From: Streptomyces exfoliatus
GTDB taxonomy: Bacteria > Actinomycetota > Actinomycetes > Streptomycetales > Streptomycetaceae
Length of the DNA stretch: 64,000 bases
Reading direction: 5' to 3'
NCBI RefSeq assembly: GCF_000725545.1
Contig: NZ_JNZP01000023.1
Span: forward strand, 1-64,000
A model generated the notes under the pieces. The model was given only the letters and a program-made list of their open reading frames with translations. It searched no databases and was not told the origin of the DNA. Of this stretch, positions 35,755 through 44,796 are shown one piece after another. Both the position numbers and the translations under genes were made by a program. Numbering within the stretch: position 1 is the first letter of the stretch; the number at the start of each line of letters is the position of its first letter.

Positions 35755-35789
35755 GCTGGTGGTCCTCCCGGATGTGACGTACGAGCGAG

Positions 35790-36245
35790 CTACTTCAGGG
35801 GCGTTTCGGCATCGGGCACGGAGGCGGACGAGGCGGAGGCGGAGGCGGACGGGGCGGTGTTCGCGGCCGCGGTCTCCGCCGCGGTTTCCGCGGCGCTCTC
35901 GGCCGCGTTCTCCTTGCGGAAGGAGTCGTAGATCTGGAGCAGCACCTGCTTCTGCCGCTCGTTGATCGAGGGATCGGCCAGGATGACGGCCCGCGTCTCC
36001 AGCTCGTCCCGCTCCTTCTCGTCGAGGATTCCGGCCCGCACGTAGAGCGTCTCGGCGGAGATCCGCAGCGCCTTGGCGACCTGCTGCAACACCTCGGCGC
36101 TCGGCTTGCGCAGCCCGCGCTCGATCTGGCTCAGGTACGGGTTCGACACGCCTGCGGCGTCGGCGAGCTGCCGCAGGGACAGCTGCGCGGTCCTCCGCTG
36201 TTCGCGGAGGTACTCACCGAGATTGCCGACGTTGAGCGATGCCAT
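35790..36245 (-). CDS. XRE-family helix-turn-helix regulator
   Basis: A 151-aa protein with an N-terminal Cro/C1-type HTH at residues 8-65 (LREQRRTAQLSLRQLADAAG, VSNPYLSQIERGLRKPSAEV). A helical middle region (INERQKQVLLQIYDSFRKEN) and an Ala/Ser/Glu-rich disordered tail follow. It probably autoregulates and controls the downstream HBHA-like gene. This arrangement is conserved in Streptomyces. Confidence 0.9.
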   Translation of the reverse strand: MASLNVGNLGEYLREQRRTAQLSLRQLADAAGVSNPYLSQIERGLRKPSAEVLQQVAKALRISAETLYVRAGILDEKERDELETRAVILADPSINERQKQVLLQIYDSFRKENAAESAAETAAETAAANTAPSASASASSASVPDAETPLK

Positions 36246-36909
36246 GCTCCGACCATGCCACCCTCTGCTAACTATTGCAAGCAGCCGCTTGCAAAAGTGG
36301 GCATCGCGGCAGCGGCAGACACCTGTGACTCGTCACGCCAACTGTCGCGTTGGCCCGCAGACTGTCGTATCCGGTCCCGGCGAAGTCGAACGGGTCTCGT
36401 TCAGGTCGAGGAAGTCGCACGGGGGCACCCCACCCGACAGGATGCCGATCATCTAGGGCCGGATCAGGGCGTTGGGTACGTGAGGCATGAGTTCGGTTTC
36501 CATACGGCCTCACGGCTATCCGACGGCTCATCAGGCATGTTGGGCACATGACACCGGGGCCCGGGGTGTGTCCTGGCCAGTCGAGCGCCGGAACCGCCGC
36601 CGGAGTCCCTGAGGCTCGGATATGCCCTCGCAGTACGCGGGCTCCAGCACCGTCTGCTGGTGCGGGAGCCCATGTGTTTCGAGTGCCAGATTTGGTTTCG
36701 GCCGGCCGAGGGGCAGGTGCGCTGGCGCGGCATGCGCGTCCGGTGCACGAGCGGGATGCCAAGGCGGGCGGCCACTGTCTTCTCCAGGGCGGACACGACG
36801 TGGCAGGCGGTGGCGTCACGCAGTACTCGCCCCGCTTCGACTTGCTGCCAGGGACTTCCACAGGCAGCGCCAGGGCGGTCGGCCCCTACCTGCGACGCCT
36901 GTTCGCCCC
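36246..36909. other. Junction region between XRE gene and the M48 cassette
   Basis: 664 bp with no supportable gene; frames on both strands lack codon bias and domain matches. One minus-strand stretch near 36690-36800 (DATACHVVSALEKTVAARLG) could be a gene scar. The region marks the left edge of the inserted cassette at 36.9-42.6 kb. No terminal repeats or transposase are visible. Confidence 0.45.
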
Positions 36910-38133
36910 TCAGCGGGGAGTCGGCGGATCGGGGAGCGCGGCGATCTTCTCGCTGTTGTCCGCGGCCAGGCGTAGCAGGCGCTGGTGTTCCTCCTCGGTC
37001 AGGGCGCGGTCGGAGACGTGGATCTCTCCGTGGTACTGCCCCTGGGTCGCTTCTCCGACGGACGGCCCGGTCGCGGTGCACGACAGGTCCTTCGACTTGC
37101 CCGGCTTGATCGTGAGGGTGCCTGAGCACTCCGGGTCCAACTCCACCGGCGTTCCGTCCCGGTCGACAGCCCACGAGTAGGTCACCGGGACAGCCTTGGA
37201 GGCGTCCGGTTCCGAGGTGGACCCCAGGTAGGTGACGGTCACCCGGGCGGTGAAGACGCAGGCCGTGGGGGCACACTTACCCTTGTAGTCGCGCAGGATC
37301 TGGGTGGTCACGTCAATCCGGTGATCCACCGCGTCGCGGATCTCGGGCAGTTCCGCGCGGAAGTCGGTGGAGAACCGCTCCACCTCGGACCTGGACGGGA
37401 CCTCGACGTCGAGCACGGCTGTGTCGCCGAAACTGATCCGGTCGACGAACCGGGCGCCGTCCGCCTGCTGGTCGCTCAGGCAGATGGTGGTGTCATCGAC
37501 GTGGAACGGGGTGCAGGTGTGATCGCCCATGGTGACGGGCGTGCCGATGGTGATCTTCTCGTCCGGGACGTCCTCCGCCCGCACGGTCTTCGCCAGCGCC
37601 GGGGGCGCCAGAGTGGTGGCGAGGTCCTGGGAGAAGAACATTCCTGGCTGCACCATCGACGGGTGCTCGGCAAGCACCTTCGACTTCTCGGCCATGCCGA
37701 ACCCCCGCCAGGCCTCGGTCTCCCCGCGCAGGAACGACTTGCCATCGATGCCCACGTAGTCCAGTGCCGGACCACTGGGCATCGCCAACGTGCCGAGCGC
37801 GTCGGCGGGATTGCTGACGATCAGGTCCACCTGTGCGTCCTCGCCGCCCGCGGCTTCCTGGGCTCCTGCAATGCCCATGGTGCCCGTGTAGTGCAACGCC
37901 GGGAGGTCACGCAGGAGGTTGGCGGCGCGCGTCAGCTCAGCGCGTGGTGACGCGCCGCGGGCGTCGTCCGCCCCGTCGTCGCCGTCCGGCCCGATGAAGA
38001 TCCACAGGATCAGGCCGGTGACGGCGAGGAGGAGGAGAAGCAGCGCGAGCAACAAGGTCCGCCGCCGTGAGCGGCGGCGCGCGTCCGGATCCGGCGCCGG
38101 GCCGGGTGCGGGGGAGGAGACGGACTCTGTCAC
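36910..38133 (-). CDS. Membrane-anchored extracytoplasmic protein
   Basis: A 407-aa protein. After a Pro/Arg-rich cytoplasmic start there is one transmembrane helix (LLLALLLLLLAVTGLILWIF, residues 28-47) and a 350-aa external domain. LRDLPALHYTGTMGIAGAQE and LDYVGIDGKSFLRGETEAWR recall the LppX/LprG or LolA-like lipid-binding lipoproteins, which is weak support. Two pairs of cysteines (HTCTPFHVDDTTICL; GKCAPTACVF) suggest disulfides. Its start overlaps the stop of the lipoprotein gene by 4 bp. It is the last gene of the four-gene leftward cassette. Confidence 0.75.
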   Translation of the reverse strand: MTESVSSPAPGPAPDPDARRRSRRRTLLLALLLLLLAVTGLILWIFIGPDGDDGADDARGASPRAELTRAANLLRDLPALHYTGTMGIAGAQEAAGGEDAQVDLIVSNPADALGTLAMPSGPALDYVGIDGKSFLRGETEAWRGFGMAEKSKVLAEHPSMVQPGMFFSQDLATTLAPPALAKTVRAEDVPDEKITIGTPVTMGDHTCTPFHVDDTTICLSDQQADGARFVDRISFGDTAVLDVEVPSRSEVERFSTDFRAELPEIRDAVDHRIDVTTQILRDYKGKCAPTACVFTARVTVTYLGSTSEPDASKAVPVTYSWAVDRDGTPVELDPECSGTLTIKPGKSKDLSCTATGPSVGEATQGQYHGEIHVSDRALTEEEHQRLLRLAADNSEKIAALPDPPTPR

Positions 38134-38675
38134 TGCCCGTCGCCGCCCTTGTCCTTGCCCTTGAGCGGAGTGAGACAGGTGACCGGGATGATGGTGGGCC
38201 AGGTGTACGACTGCTCCGCGACGACCTTGCCGTCGACGGTGATGCGGCAGGTGGTCGTACCGGTTCCCTCGAAGTCCTTACGGTCCGGGATGGCCCCGGT
38301 CTCGCAGGAGTCGCCGCCGGTCGCGCGACCGATACATCCAGTTCCGTTGGCCATCAGGCTGACCCACGGGTTCTTGCCCTCCACCGAGAGCGTGGTCTTC
38401 CACGGCGACTGGGCCGACAGTTCCCCGTCCTTCTGCCCAAGCACCTTCATGCCGTCGGGGCCGGTGACGTGCCCGAAGTAGTTGATCGCGACCGGCCGCC
38501 CGTAGTCGGAGGTGACCTCTAGGACGACGGTGTGGTGTTCGCCCGGTTTCTTGTCCGGGGCGGCGGGGCCCTTGTCCACGCCGTCGTCGCCTCCGCCGCA
38601 CGCGGTCAGTGCGAGTGCGCCGCTCAGCAGCAGGACCGTGACGCGCCGCCGCGACGTGGTGGGGGTGATCGTCAT
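38130..38675 (-). CDS. Lipoprotein of the M48 cassette
   Basis: A 181-aa lipoprotein with lipobox LTAC at residues 23-26, then a GGGDD spacer. The mature beta-rich domain has three further cysteines or more (NGTGCIGRATGGDSCETG, GTTTCRITVDG, IIPVTCLTPL), probably in two disulfides. No family is recognised. It is 4-bp coupled to the next gene and 89 bp after the M48 gene, all leftward; the set is probably one transcript. Confidence 0.75.
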   Translation of the reverse strand: MTITPTTSRRRVTVLLLSGALALTACGGGDDGVDKGPAAPDKKPGEHHTVVLEVTSDYGRPVAINYFGHVTGPDGMKVLGQKDGELSAQSPWKTTLSVEGKNPWVSLMANGTGCIGRATGGDSCETGAIPDRKDFEGTGTTTCRITVDGKVVAEQSYTWPTIIPVTCLTPLKGKDKGGDGQ

Positions 38676-38764
38676 CTGTGCGCCCTCCGGTGGGGTCGGT
38701 GAGGTTGGTTGGGTCGGTGGACCGGGGTGTCGGGTCGACAGGGTCGACTCCTGCCTCTACGGCG

Positions 38765-41638
38765 TCACTTCGGACGGATCGCCCCCTTTTCGGCGAGCCA
38801 GTAGGACATCGCGTCGACCGAATCGATTGCGTTTTGGTGGGTGATGTCCGCCGCCTTGGCCGTCGTGGGATCCGGTCGCATGGCTAGGGCCCGGCAGGTG
38901 TCGGTCATCTCCCGATGGCGGGTCAGCACACGCGTCCAAATTCGCTGTCCTGCCGCGGAGGGCACGTCGAGGTAGGCGCCCGCCCGCCGCGTCGCCTGGT
39001 CCATCGCTCCACAGGCGTCCGTGACCCGGTCCATTGCCTGGAGAAAACCGGCGTCGTCGGTGGCCTCGCCCACGGCCGTGAAAGCGGCGCTGTACCGAAG
39101 TTCCACGGTCCGCAGCGCCTCGATGCGTTCCAGGCCGCCCGCCGCCGCCCACGCCTGGTGCTGGAGCCGGGACACCGCAGCCGAGGGCTCGGGCGCCGGG
39201 CGGTCCGGCACCAGGGCCGGCCGGGAGACCCGTCCGGACGCCGCGGACACGTCCACGGCGAGTGCTGTCGCTCCGATCCAGGTCACGACGGCGCCGACCG
39301 CGGCCAGGCGGACAGCACGCCGCCACTTCGGACGGAGCGGCCGCTCCTCGACCGGCGCGGGCCGCGCGTCCGGGTGCGGCCCGCCCTTGCGCCTGGTGGT
39401 CACCCGACGCACGAGCAGCGCGACGCCCCGGCCCGCGAGCCCGACGCCGCGACCCACGAAGGCGGCCAGGCCCGCCACCGGCGTGCCCAGGGCCACGGCG
39501 TAAGGAAGGTGGGCCTCCCGCGAGAGCGACCAGGCCACCGCCGACGACCCGCTGCCCGCGTTCGCCCGGACCAGGATGTGCGCGGCCACCACGCCCAACA
39601 ATGCGGTGATACCCGCCGCCATCAGTCCGGTTGTCAGCCACCCGGAGTCGGTGAGCGCGGCGACGACGGCGGCGGTCAGGGCCATTGCGGCGCAGATCAC
39701 CAGGACCGGCACCATCATCTGTGCGAGGCGGAGCGGCCCGACCGCCCCCGAGTCTCCGAGCTCCGCGTCCCGCAGCCAGGCCAGCGCCACGGCCAGCCCG
39801 GCCGAGCAGGCGATTCCGCCCGTCAGCCCGCCTGCCAGCCCGGCGACGGGCGACTGTCCCCCTCCACGTGCCCCTTCGCCGCCTGGGCGCGAGGCGGCGA
39901 CCAGCGCGAGCACGGGCAGTGCCCAGAGAAGTACCTGCGCCCACCACAGACTCCCGGCACCCGTGAGCGTTCCGGGCAGCAGGCCCAGCACGGCGACGAC
40001 GTGCCACAGCGGCCCGAGGTCCGAGGGCGGCAGTCCTGGCAGTCCGTACGAGGCCAGCACCCCGGCCGTCGTGAACGGCCAGCCGTCCGTGAGGACCTCG
40101 CCCACGGACCGCCACCAGTATTGGACCGAGGCGTACGCGAGCGCGGGCACCGCCAGGCCCGCAAGCATGGCCGGCCCCGGCGGATGTTCCCGCCGGGCCC
40201 GCAGCCACCACTCGGCGTTCTGCGTGGTCCACGTCATCAGCAGGACCAGCGCAGCCACCAGGATCAGCAGTGCCTCGGGGTGGGCGGGCAGCCACTGGTT
40301 CATCGCGGCGCGCGGCCCGGTCAGTTCCCCCACCACCACGCCGAGCCCGAGCCACAGGCCAACGGACCACCCCGAGGGGACCGTCCGCCCTGCCCGGAGC
40401 GCGTACAGCACGGCACGCCACAGCGCGACGCCGCCGATGCCGACAACCAGGCCCGCGACGAGCACGGCACCGGGCCACAGGAACTCGTACAACAGCGCGT
40501 TCAGGTGCCAGACCAGGATGTCGGCTGCCAGCCCCGTGAGGAGGAGAGGCAGCGCCCTCAGCGTGAATAGCACCTTCGGGTCGGCCAGGGAGGCGCGGCG
40601 CAGGGCCGGCGCAGGGTGCGTGCGCCAGAGCGCGGCGAACCGGACGAACGGTCTCCGCCACCCTTCCCCGGCGTGCTGGCGGGCGGCGCCGTCCTCCCAC
40701 GGCTGCGCGCTCGCACCCCAGCGGGCGGCCATGAGGTCGGCGTAGATCTCGCGGTGGCGCAGGATCTCCAGTCGGGAGAGGTAGACCGCCAGGACCAGCA
40801 GGCCGCCGAGTAGTTGGGCGTGCGTGTTGAACGGGGCGTACATGCCCCGGACCTCCGCCGAGCCGCGCAGGAGGAGGACGTCCAGGCCGACGGCCGTCCA
40901 CGGCAGCAGTACCAGCACGAGGAACACCCGCCACAGGGCTACGGTGGCGTAGGTGATGCCGATGTCCTTGTGGTGCAGGTGCGCCAGCTCGTGCAGCACC
41001 ACAGCACGGAACCGCTCCTGTTCGCCGTCAGCGGTGACCACCAGGCCGCCGTCCAGGCGGATCACGGGCCGGCGCGGGCGGCCGAATGCGACGGCGCCGG
41101 TCGTCCGCGAGGCCGGATCGACAACAAAGCGGGGCGTGCGGTTGAGTCCGGCAACGGTCACCAGCTCGTCCAGCAGTGGCCGGAGGCGGCCGTGCACGTC
41201 CACGATGTCCAGGGGGACGACCCTGGTACGCCGGGTCCGCCACAGCGGCAGCAGCCGGTAGACGGCGGATGCCGCGGCGAGCGCCACGAGCCCGACGCCG
41301 ACCGACACGAGGGTGAAGTCCTGCGCGAACCGAGCCGTGCATTCCTCCAGCGCGGCGGGCTGACGCCGGGACTGGACGAAGCTCGCGTTCGCCGACACGC
41401 TCGGGTCGATCCCCGCCGCCAGGTAACAGGCCACCTCCAGATTGGCCTTCTCGGGTGAGGCGAGGAGGTGCCAGACAGTCCGGGGGATCATGCTCACGCT
41501 GGCCGCGGCCAGCAGGGCCAAGATCAGCACGAAACGCAAGGTGGTGCCGGCCACGAGGACCCGCTCGTCGAGCGGGGCGGCGTCGGCAGGCTGCTCGGCG
41601 GCCCCTGCGCCGGGGGCGCCGGAGGATAAGACAACCAT
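38765..41638 (-). CDS. Large membrane M48-type zinc metallopeptidase
   Basis: A 957-aa integral membrane protein. Two helices flank an external segment (about 35-55 and 110-130); the peptidase core has HELAH at residues 216-220 and the third zinc ligand in REIYAD (E297), as in M48/HtpX-like enzymes. Roughly a dozen more hydrophobic helices follow (310-770), much longer than a standard M48 protease (about 300 aa), and a C-terminal 160-aa helical external domain contains QHQAWAAAGGLERIEALRT. Substrates are unknown. The ATG shares a base with the stop of the preceding gene (TGATG), which implies coupling. It is the centre of the cassette. Confidence 0.85.
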   Translation of the reverse strand: MVVLSSGAPGAGAAEQPADAAPLDERVLVAGTTLRFVLILALLAAASVSMIPRTVWHLLASPEKANLEVACYLAAGIDPSVSANASFVQSRRQPAALEECTARFAQDFTLVSVGVGLVALAAASAVYRLLPLWRTRRTRVVPLDIVDVHGRLRPLLDELVTVAGLNRTPRFVVDPASRTTGAVAFGRPRRPVIRLDGGLVVTADGEQERFRAVVLHELAHLHHKDIGITYATVALWRVFLVLVLLPWTAVGLDVLLLRGSAEVRGMYAPFNTHAQLLGGLLVLAVYLSRLEILRHREIYADLMAARWGASAQPWEDGAARQHAGEGWRRPFVRFAALWRTHPAPALRRASLADPKVLFTLRALPLLLTGLAADILVWHLNALLYEFLWPGAVLVAGLVVGIGGVALWRAVLYALRAGRTVPSGWSVGLWLGLGVVVGELTGPRAAMNQWLPAHPEALLILVAALVLLMTWTTQNAEWWLRARREHPPGPAMLAGLAVPALAYASVQYWWRSVGEVLTDGWPFTTAGVLASYGLPGLPPSDLGPLWHVVAVLGLLPGTLTGAGSLWWAQVLLWALPVLALVAASRPGGEGARGGGQSPVAGLAGGLTGGIACSAGLAVALAWLRDAELGDSGAVGPLRLAQMMVPVLVICAAMALTAAVVAALTDSGWLTTGLMAAGITALLGVVAAHILVRANAGSGSSAVAWSLSREAHLPYAVALGTPVAGLAAFVGRGVGLAGRGVALLVRRVTTRRKGGPHPDARPAPVEERPLRPKWRRAVRLAAVGAVVTWIGATALAVDVSAASGRVSRPALVPDRPAPEPSAAVSRLQHQAWAAAGGLERIEALRTVELRYSAAFTAVGEATDDAGFLQAMDRVTDACGAMDQATRRAGAYLDVPSAAGQRIWTRVLTRHREMTDTCRALAMRPDPTTAKAADITHQNAIDSVDAMSYWLAEKGAIRPK

Positions 41639-42291
41639 CAGTCCCCGGCCGGCCGTGTGGGTTCGTCCGGCTGTTCCGGCCCCTCCGGTACTCCGTCCCG
41701 CCTTGTGAATTCGTTCGGTTGTACCGGTGCGTCCGGCAACGCGGACCCGCTCGGGCGGACCGGTGTACGCGGAGCGAGCAGTTCGGGTGGGCCGTCTGGC
41801 TCAACCTCCGCTACGACCGCCGCCTCGGGCTCAGGCTCGGCCAGTACCAGCCGGGTCACCACCGCGTCGGCGATGACCGCCGCGCGCTCCGGCTCCAGCC
41901 CGCGCTGCGCGGCCATCGTCAGCACCGACCGTTGTACGAGCACGAGCTGCTCACGCGTCAGCGGTGGGATCACGACCGGCTCGGAGGCCGACCTGCGGAA
42001 GACCCTGCGCAGGGCGGCGCCGGTCCTGGCGACCCGGTTCTGCACCCAGGTCCCGACAATCTGCTGCGTGGCCTGGTCCACCGCCAGCCACACCACCGGG
42101 GTCACCAGCGCGGCGACCTCACCGAGCCCGAAGCCCAGAGGCTCCCGCCGCCGGACCTCGCCGCCCAGCCGCTGCACAGCCGTGGCGTCATCGAACCCGG
42201 CGAGACCCGCCAGCAGCGGCAGTTCCTCCGGGGCAACCTCGGTTACCACTTGCCGGACCAAATCGCGTACACGAAGCGCTTCAACGTCCAC
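41638..42291 (-). CDS. Uncharacterised protein coupled to the M48 peptidase
   Basis: A 217-aa protein from GTG 42291 (GGAGG 4 nt upstream; earlier in-frame codons belong to the Fur scar). It contains VRQVVTEVAPEELPLLAGLA, then PLGFGLGEVAALVTPVVWLA with a hydrophobic helix and IPPLTREQLVLVQRSVLTMA. The C-terminal third is Pro/Glu/Ala-rich. From memory, similar proteins occur beside M48 membrane proteins in Streptomyces; the function is unknown. The TGATG overlap with the peptidase gene suggests a stoichiometric partner. Confidence 0.72.
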   Translation of the reverse strand: MDVEALRVRDLVRQVVTEVAPEELPLLAGLAGFDDATAVQRLGGEVRRREPLGFGLGEVAALVTPVVWLAVDQATQQIVGTWVQNRVARTGAALRRVFRRSASEPVVIPPLTREQLVLVQRSVLTMAAQRGLEPERAAVIADAVVTRLVLAEPEPEAAVVAEVEPDGPPELLAPRTPVRPSGSALPDAPVQPNEFTRRDGVPEGPEQPDEPTRPAGD

Positions 42292-42403
42292 GACACCTCC
42301 ACCGAGCCGCCGACCGACGACGCGAAACCAGAGAGTAGCGCTCCGGCGCCGCGCGGGGATCAGAACGCCATCTTCCGGAACGTGGCCGCGAGCCCAGTGG
42401 CGC

Positions 42404-42556
42404 TCAGCCCGCGGCGGCGCAGGTACCGAAGATCTCGGGGGTGTGGTCGACGTCCACGAAGCCGTGCTCCGCGGCGATCGCGTCGGCCCACCGCTCGACA
42501 GCCGGGCCGCCGACCTCCACCGCCCGGCCGCAGCCACGGCACACCAGGTTGTCGTG
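42404..42556 (-). pseudogene. C-terminal fragment of a Fur-family regulator
   Basis: On the minus strand, a 50-residue frame reads RCHDNLVCRGCGRAVEV, then GPAVERWADAIAAEHGFVDV, and ends HTPEIFGTCAAAG before TGA at 42404. This is the metal-binding C-terminal domain of FurA/CatR-type peroxide regulators (H-x-N-L-V-C-R-x-C-G and H-x-x-E-I-F-G-x-C). The DNA-binding half is missing and a TGA precedes the fragment. The second CxxC is reduced to one Cys. It is probably a scar of an ancestral furA-like gene at the right edge of the M48 cassette. Confidence 0.82.
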
Positions 42557-42798
42557 ACACCGTCAGCTGACGGCCGGCGGCCTCGTCCAGGTCAGCGAGT
42601 TCACCCCTGACGACCAGCACTGGGCCTCTCGACGAGTAGCCCAGTGTCTCGTACGGCGACTTCCGGTCACGCTAAGCAATTGCCACTGGCCCCGCTGCAG
42701 TCTGCGTGCGTCAGCGGTCGCGCCCCGTTCGCCCGTTCGCGAGCGACCGGTCAGGATCGAAGAAGCGGAATCCGGCGGCCGACCGTAGCGTCGATCGC

Positions 42799-43215
42799 AT
42801 GAACATCAACCTCTCGCAGTGCTTCATCGCCGTCGACGACCACGACAAGGCGCTCGCCTTCTACCGCGACGCCCTCGGTCTGGAAGTACGCAAGGACGTC
42901 GGTTTCGAAGGGATGCGCTGGGTGACCGTCGGGTCGCCCGCGCAGCCGGACGTGGACATCGTCCTGGAACCGCCGCTCGCCGACCCCAGCGCCTCCGCCG
43001 CCGACCGGCAGGCGATGACCGAGCTGCTCGCCAAGGGCCTGCTGCGCGCCGTGATCTTCTCCACGGACGACGTGGACGCCACCTTCGAACACATCCGGGC
43101 GGCGGGCGGCGACGTCCTCCAGGAGCCGGTCGACCAGCCGTACGGCGTCCGCGACTGCGCGTTCCGCGACCCGGCCGGCAACGTGGTCCGGTTCAGCAAG
43201 CCCCGCACCGCGTAG
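42799..43215 (+). CDS. VOC-superfamily (glyoxalase/bleomycin-resistance-like) protein
   Basis: A 138-aa protein with the two beta-alpha-beta-beta-beta modules: CFIAVDDHDKALAFYRDALG and AVIFSTDDVDATFEHIRAAG, ending DCAFRDPAGNVVRFSKP. It lacks a clearly assignable substrate; the family includes glyoxalases, dioxygenases and antibiotic-binding proteins. The start is ATG 42799. Confidence 0.9.
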   Translation: MNINLSQCFIAVDDHDKALAFYRDALGLEVRKDVGFEGMRWVTVGSPAQPDVDIVLEPPLADPSASAADRQAMTELLAKGLLRAVIFSTDDVDATFEHIRAAGGDVLQEPVDQPYGVRDCAFRDPAGNVVRFSKPRTA

Positions 43216-43295
43216 GCCTCCCCCCCAGCGCGTGACCCGCCCGGCCCTCCCGCGCGCGTGCCAGCATGTGTGCGTGCCCAACAGGGAGGCGGAGC

Positions 43296-44048
43296 ATGCC
43301 GGTTGAACGCGTCTGGCTGGACGTGCCGTACGCCGAGAAGGACGCGGCGAAACGCGGCGGGGCCCGTTGGGATCCCGCCGCCAAACGGTGGTACGCGCCC
43401 CGGCCCGGGATGGCCGAACTGGCCCGGTGGGCCGCCGCCGCGGACGTCCCCGAGCTGCTGCCCGGCGAGGACCGGACCCTCGGCGACGGCCTCTTCGTCG
43501 ATCTCGTGCCGCGGACCTGCTGGTTCACCCACGTCCGCTCCTGCGTGGCGCAGACGGACTGGGAGCGGCTGCGCCGGATGGTCACCCGCCGCGCCGGGCG
43601 GCGCTGCGAGGCCTGCGGGGCGGGCGAGGACCGGGAGACCCGCCGGTGGCTGGAGGTCCACGAGCGGTGGACCTTCGACGCGGCCGCCCGCGTCCAGATC
43701 CTCAAGCGGCTCATCTGCCTCTGCACCGACTGCCACACCGTCACCCACTTCGGCCTCGCCCAGGTGCGCGGCGTCGAGGAGCAGGCCTTCGCCCACCTGG
43801 TGAAGGTCACGGGGATGAGCGAGCCGCAGGCCCGCGAGCACGTCCGCGCCGCCTTCGACGTATGGGAGGACCGCTCCCGGTACGCCTGGGAGCTCGACCT
43901 CGGCATCCTCACCGGGGCGGGCATCGCCCTCGCCCCGCCGCCGGGGGCGGGCGAACGGGCCCAAGCCGCCGCCTCCGTGCCCCGCCAGTCGCCTCCCCCG
44001 CCCGCCCGCTCCGGCTTCCCCGCCCGCAAGGGCGGTGAGCGGGCATGA
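43296..44048 (+). CDS. DUF5710 domain fused to an HNH-like zinc domain
   Basis: A 250-aa protein. Residues 5-40 are DUF5710 (VWLDVPYAEKDAAKRGGARW, then DPAAKRWYAPRPG), a small domain often fused to primases, toxins or plasmid proteins. The middle has RRCEACGAGED, LEVHERW and CLCTDCHTVTHFG, the CxxC / H / CxxCH spacing of HNH-type nucleases or zinc ribbons. The tail is Pro/Ala-rich. Nucleic-acid binding or nuclease activity is inferred, not shown. Start ATG 43296 behind GGGAGGCGGAG. Confidence 0.78.
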   Translation: MPVERVWLDVPYAEKDAAKRGGARWDPAAKRWYAPRPGMAELARWAAAADVPELLPGEDRTLGDGLFVDLVPRTCWFTHVRSCVAQTDWERLRRMVTRRAGRRCEACGAGEDRETRRWLEVHERWTFDAAARVQILKRLICLCTDCHTVTHFGLAQVRGVEEQAFAHLVKVTGMSEPQAREHVRAAFDVWEDRSRYAWELDLGILTGAGIALAPPPGAGERAQAAASVPRQSPPPPARSGFPARKGGERA

Positions 44049-44083
44049 CGAGCCCCCTCCCCCCGCCTCTGACCGGCCGGCCC

Positions 44084-44584
44084 TCAGGCCGGTCCTGCCG
44101 GGAGCCCCGCCCAGGCCGTCAGCGTCTCGTAATCGGTCGCCGTGAGCCCACGGCAGGGGTCCACGCGGTGGAGCAGCGCCCGGCCCGGGTGGTGGGCGGT
44201 GACCCACTCGCGGTCGGCGGCGCCTATCTCGTCATCGACCCACGCGAACGGCCGCCCGGCGGCGTACGCCACGAGCGCCGCCGTCTTCCAGTGGCGGCCC
44301 GCCGCCGGCGCGGGATCCTCGTCCGGCCACCGCACCAGGGGCAGAGCGGGCAGCCCGAGGCGCGGGGCGATCCAGGAGTTCGCGTCCTCCTGCCAGGTCG
44401 TCGCCCACACCAGCGCGTACGGCAGTGCCGCGAGCCGCGGTCCCTGCGCGGGGTCGAGCCGCGCGAGGAGCGGGCTCACGGACGCGGGCGGGGCGGGCGG
44501 GTACGTGGGGTGAGCCCCGCCGCTCGCCCCGAAGGGGATGAGCGGCCCGTCCACGTCCAGGAAGAGCAGCGGCGCGATCGTCAT
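44084..44584 (-). CDS. HAD-like hydrolase family protein
   Basis: A 166-aa protein starting PLLFLDVDGPLIPFG, the HAD DxDG/motif I (nucleophile Asp in DVDG). LVWATTWQEDANSWIAPRLG and RPFAWVDDEIGAADREWV supply the T/S and the acidic motif IV. It is a short, capless HAD member; the substrate is unknown. Start ATG 44584. An array of 18-bp repeats lies directly upstream. Confidence 0.78.
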   Translation of the reverse strand: MTIAPLLFLDVDGPLIPFGASGGAHPTYPPAPPASVSPLLARLDPAQGPRLAALPYALVWATTWQEDANSWIAPRLGLPALPLVRWPDEDPAPAAGRHWKTAALVAYAAGRPFAWVDDEIGAADREWVTAHHPGRALLHRVDPCRGLTATDYETLTAWAGLPAGPA

Positions 44585-44602
44585 GCCTCCATCGTGACGA
44601 AG

Positions 44603-44730
44603 CCGGAGCATGCCCGAGGTCCGGGGCACGACCGAGGTCCGGGGCACGACCGAGGTCCGGAGCATGCCCGAGGTCGGGGTACGACCGAGGTCGGGTGCGA
44701 CCGCAGTCCGGAGCACGACCGGGGTCCGGG
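44603..44730. repeat. 18-bp minisatellite between HAD-like and MarR genes
   Basis: About seven imperfect copies of CCGGGGCACGACCGAGGT (some units 16-17 bp) sit in the divergent intergenic region, within the space where both promoters must lie. No coding role is needed to explain it. Confidence 0.85.
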
Positions 44731-44796
44731 CCCCGGCCCCCACTCGTCCGCTTCTCGATAATCCGCGACGGATCGACCCTGGTTACCCTGGGAGGC

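Noticed and set aside
36246..36909. Gene or insertion sequence at the left edge of the M48 cassette
   Set aside because: No transposase motif, terminal inverted repeat or coding bias could be found.
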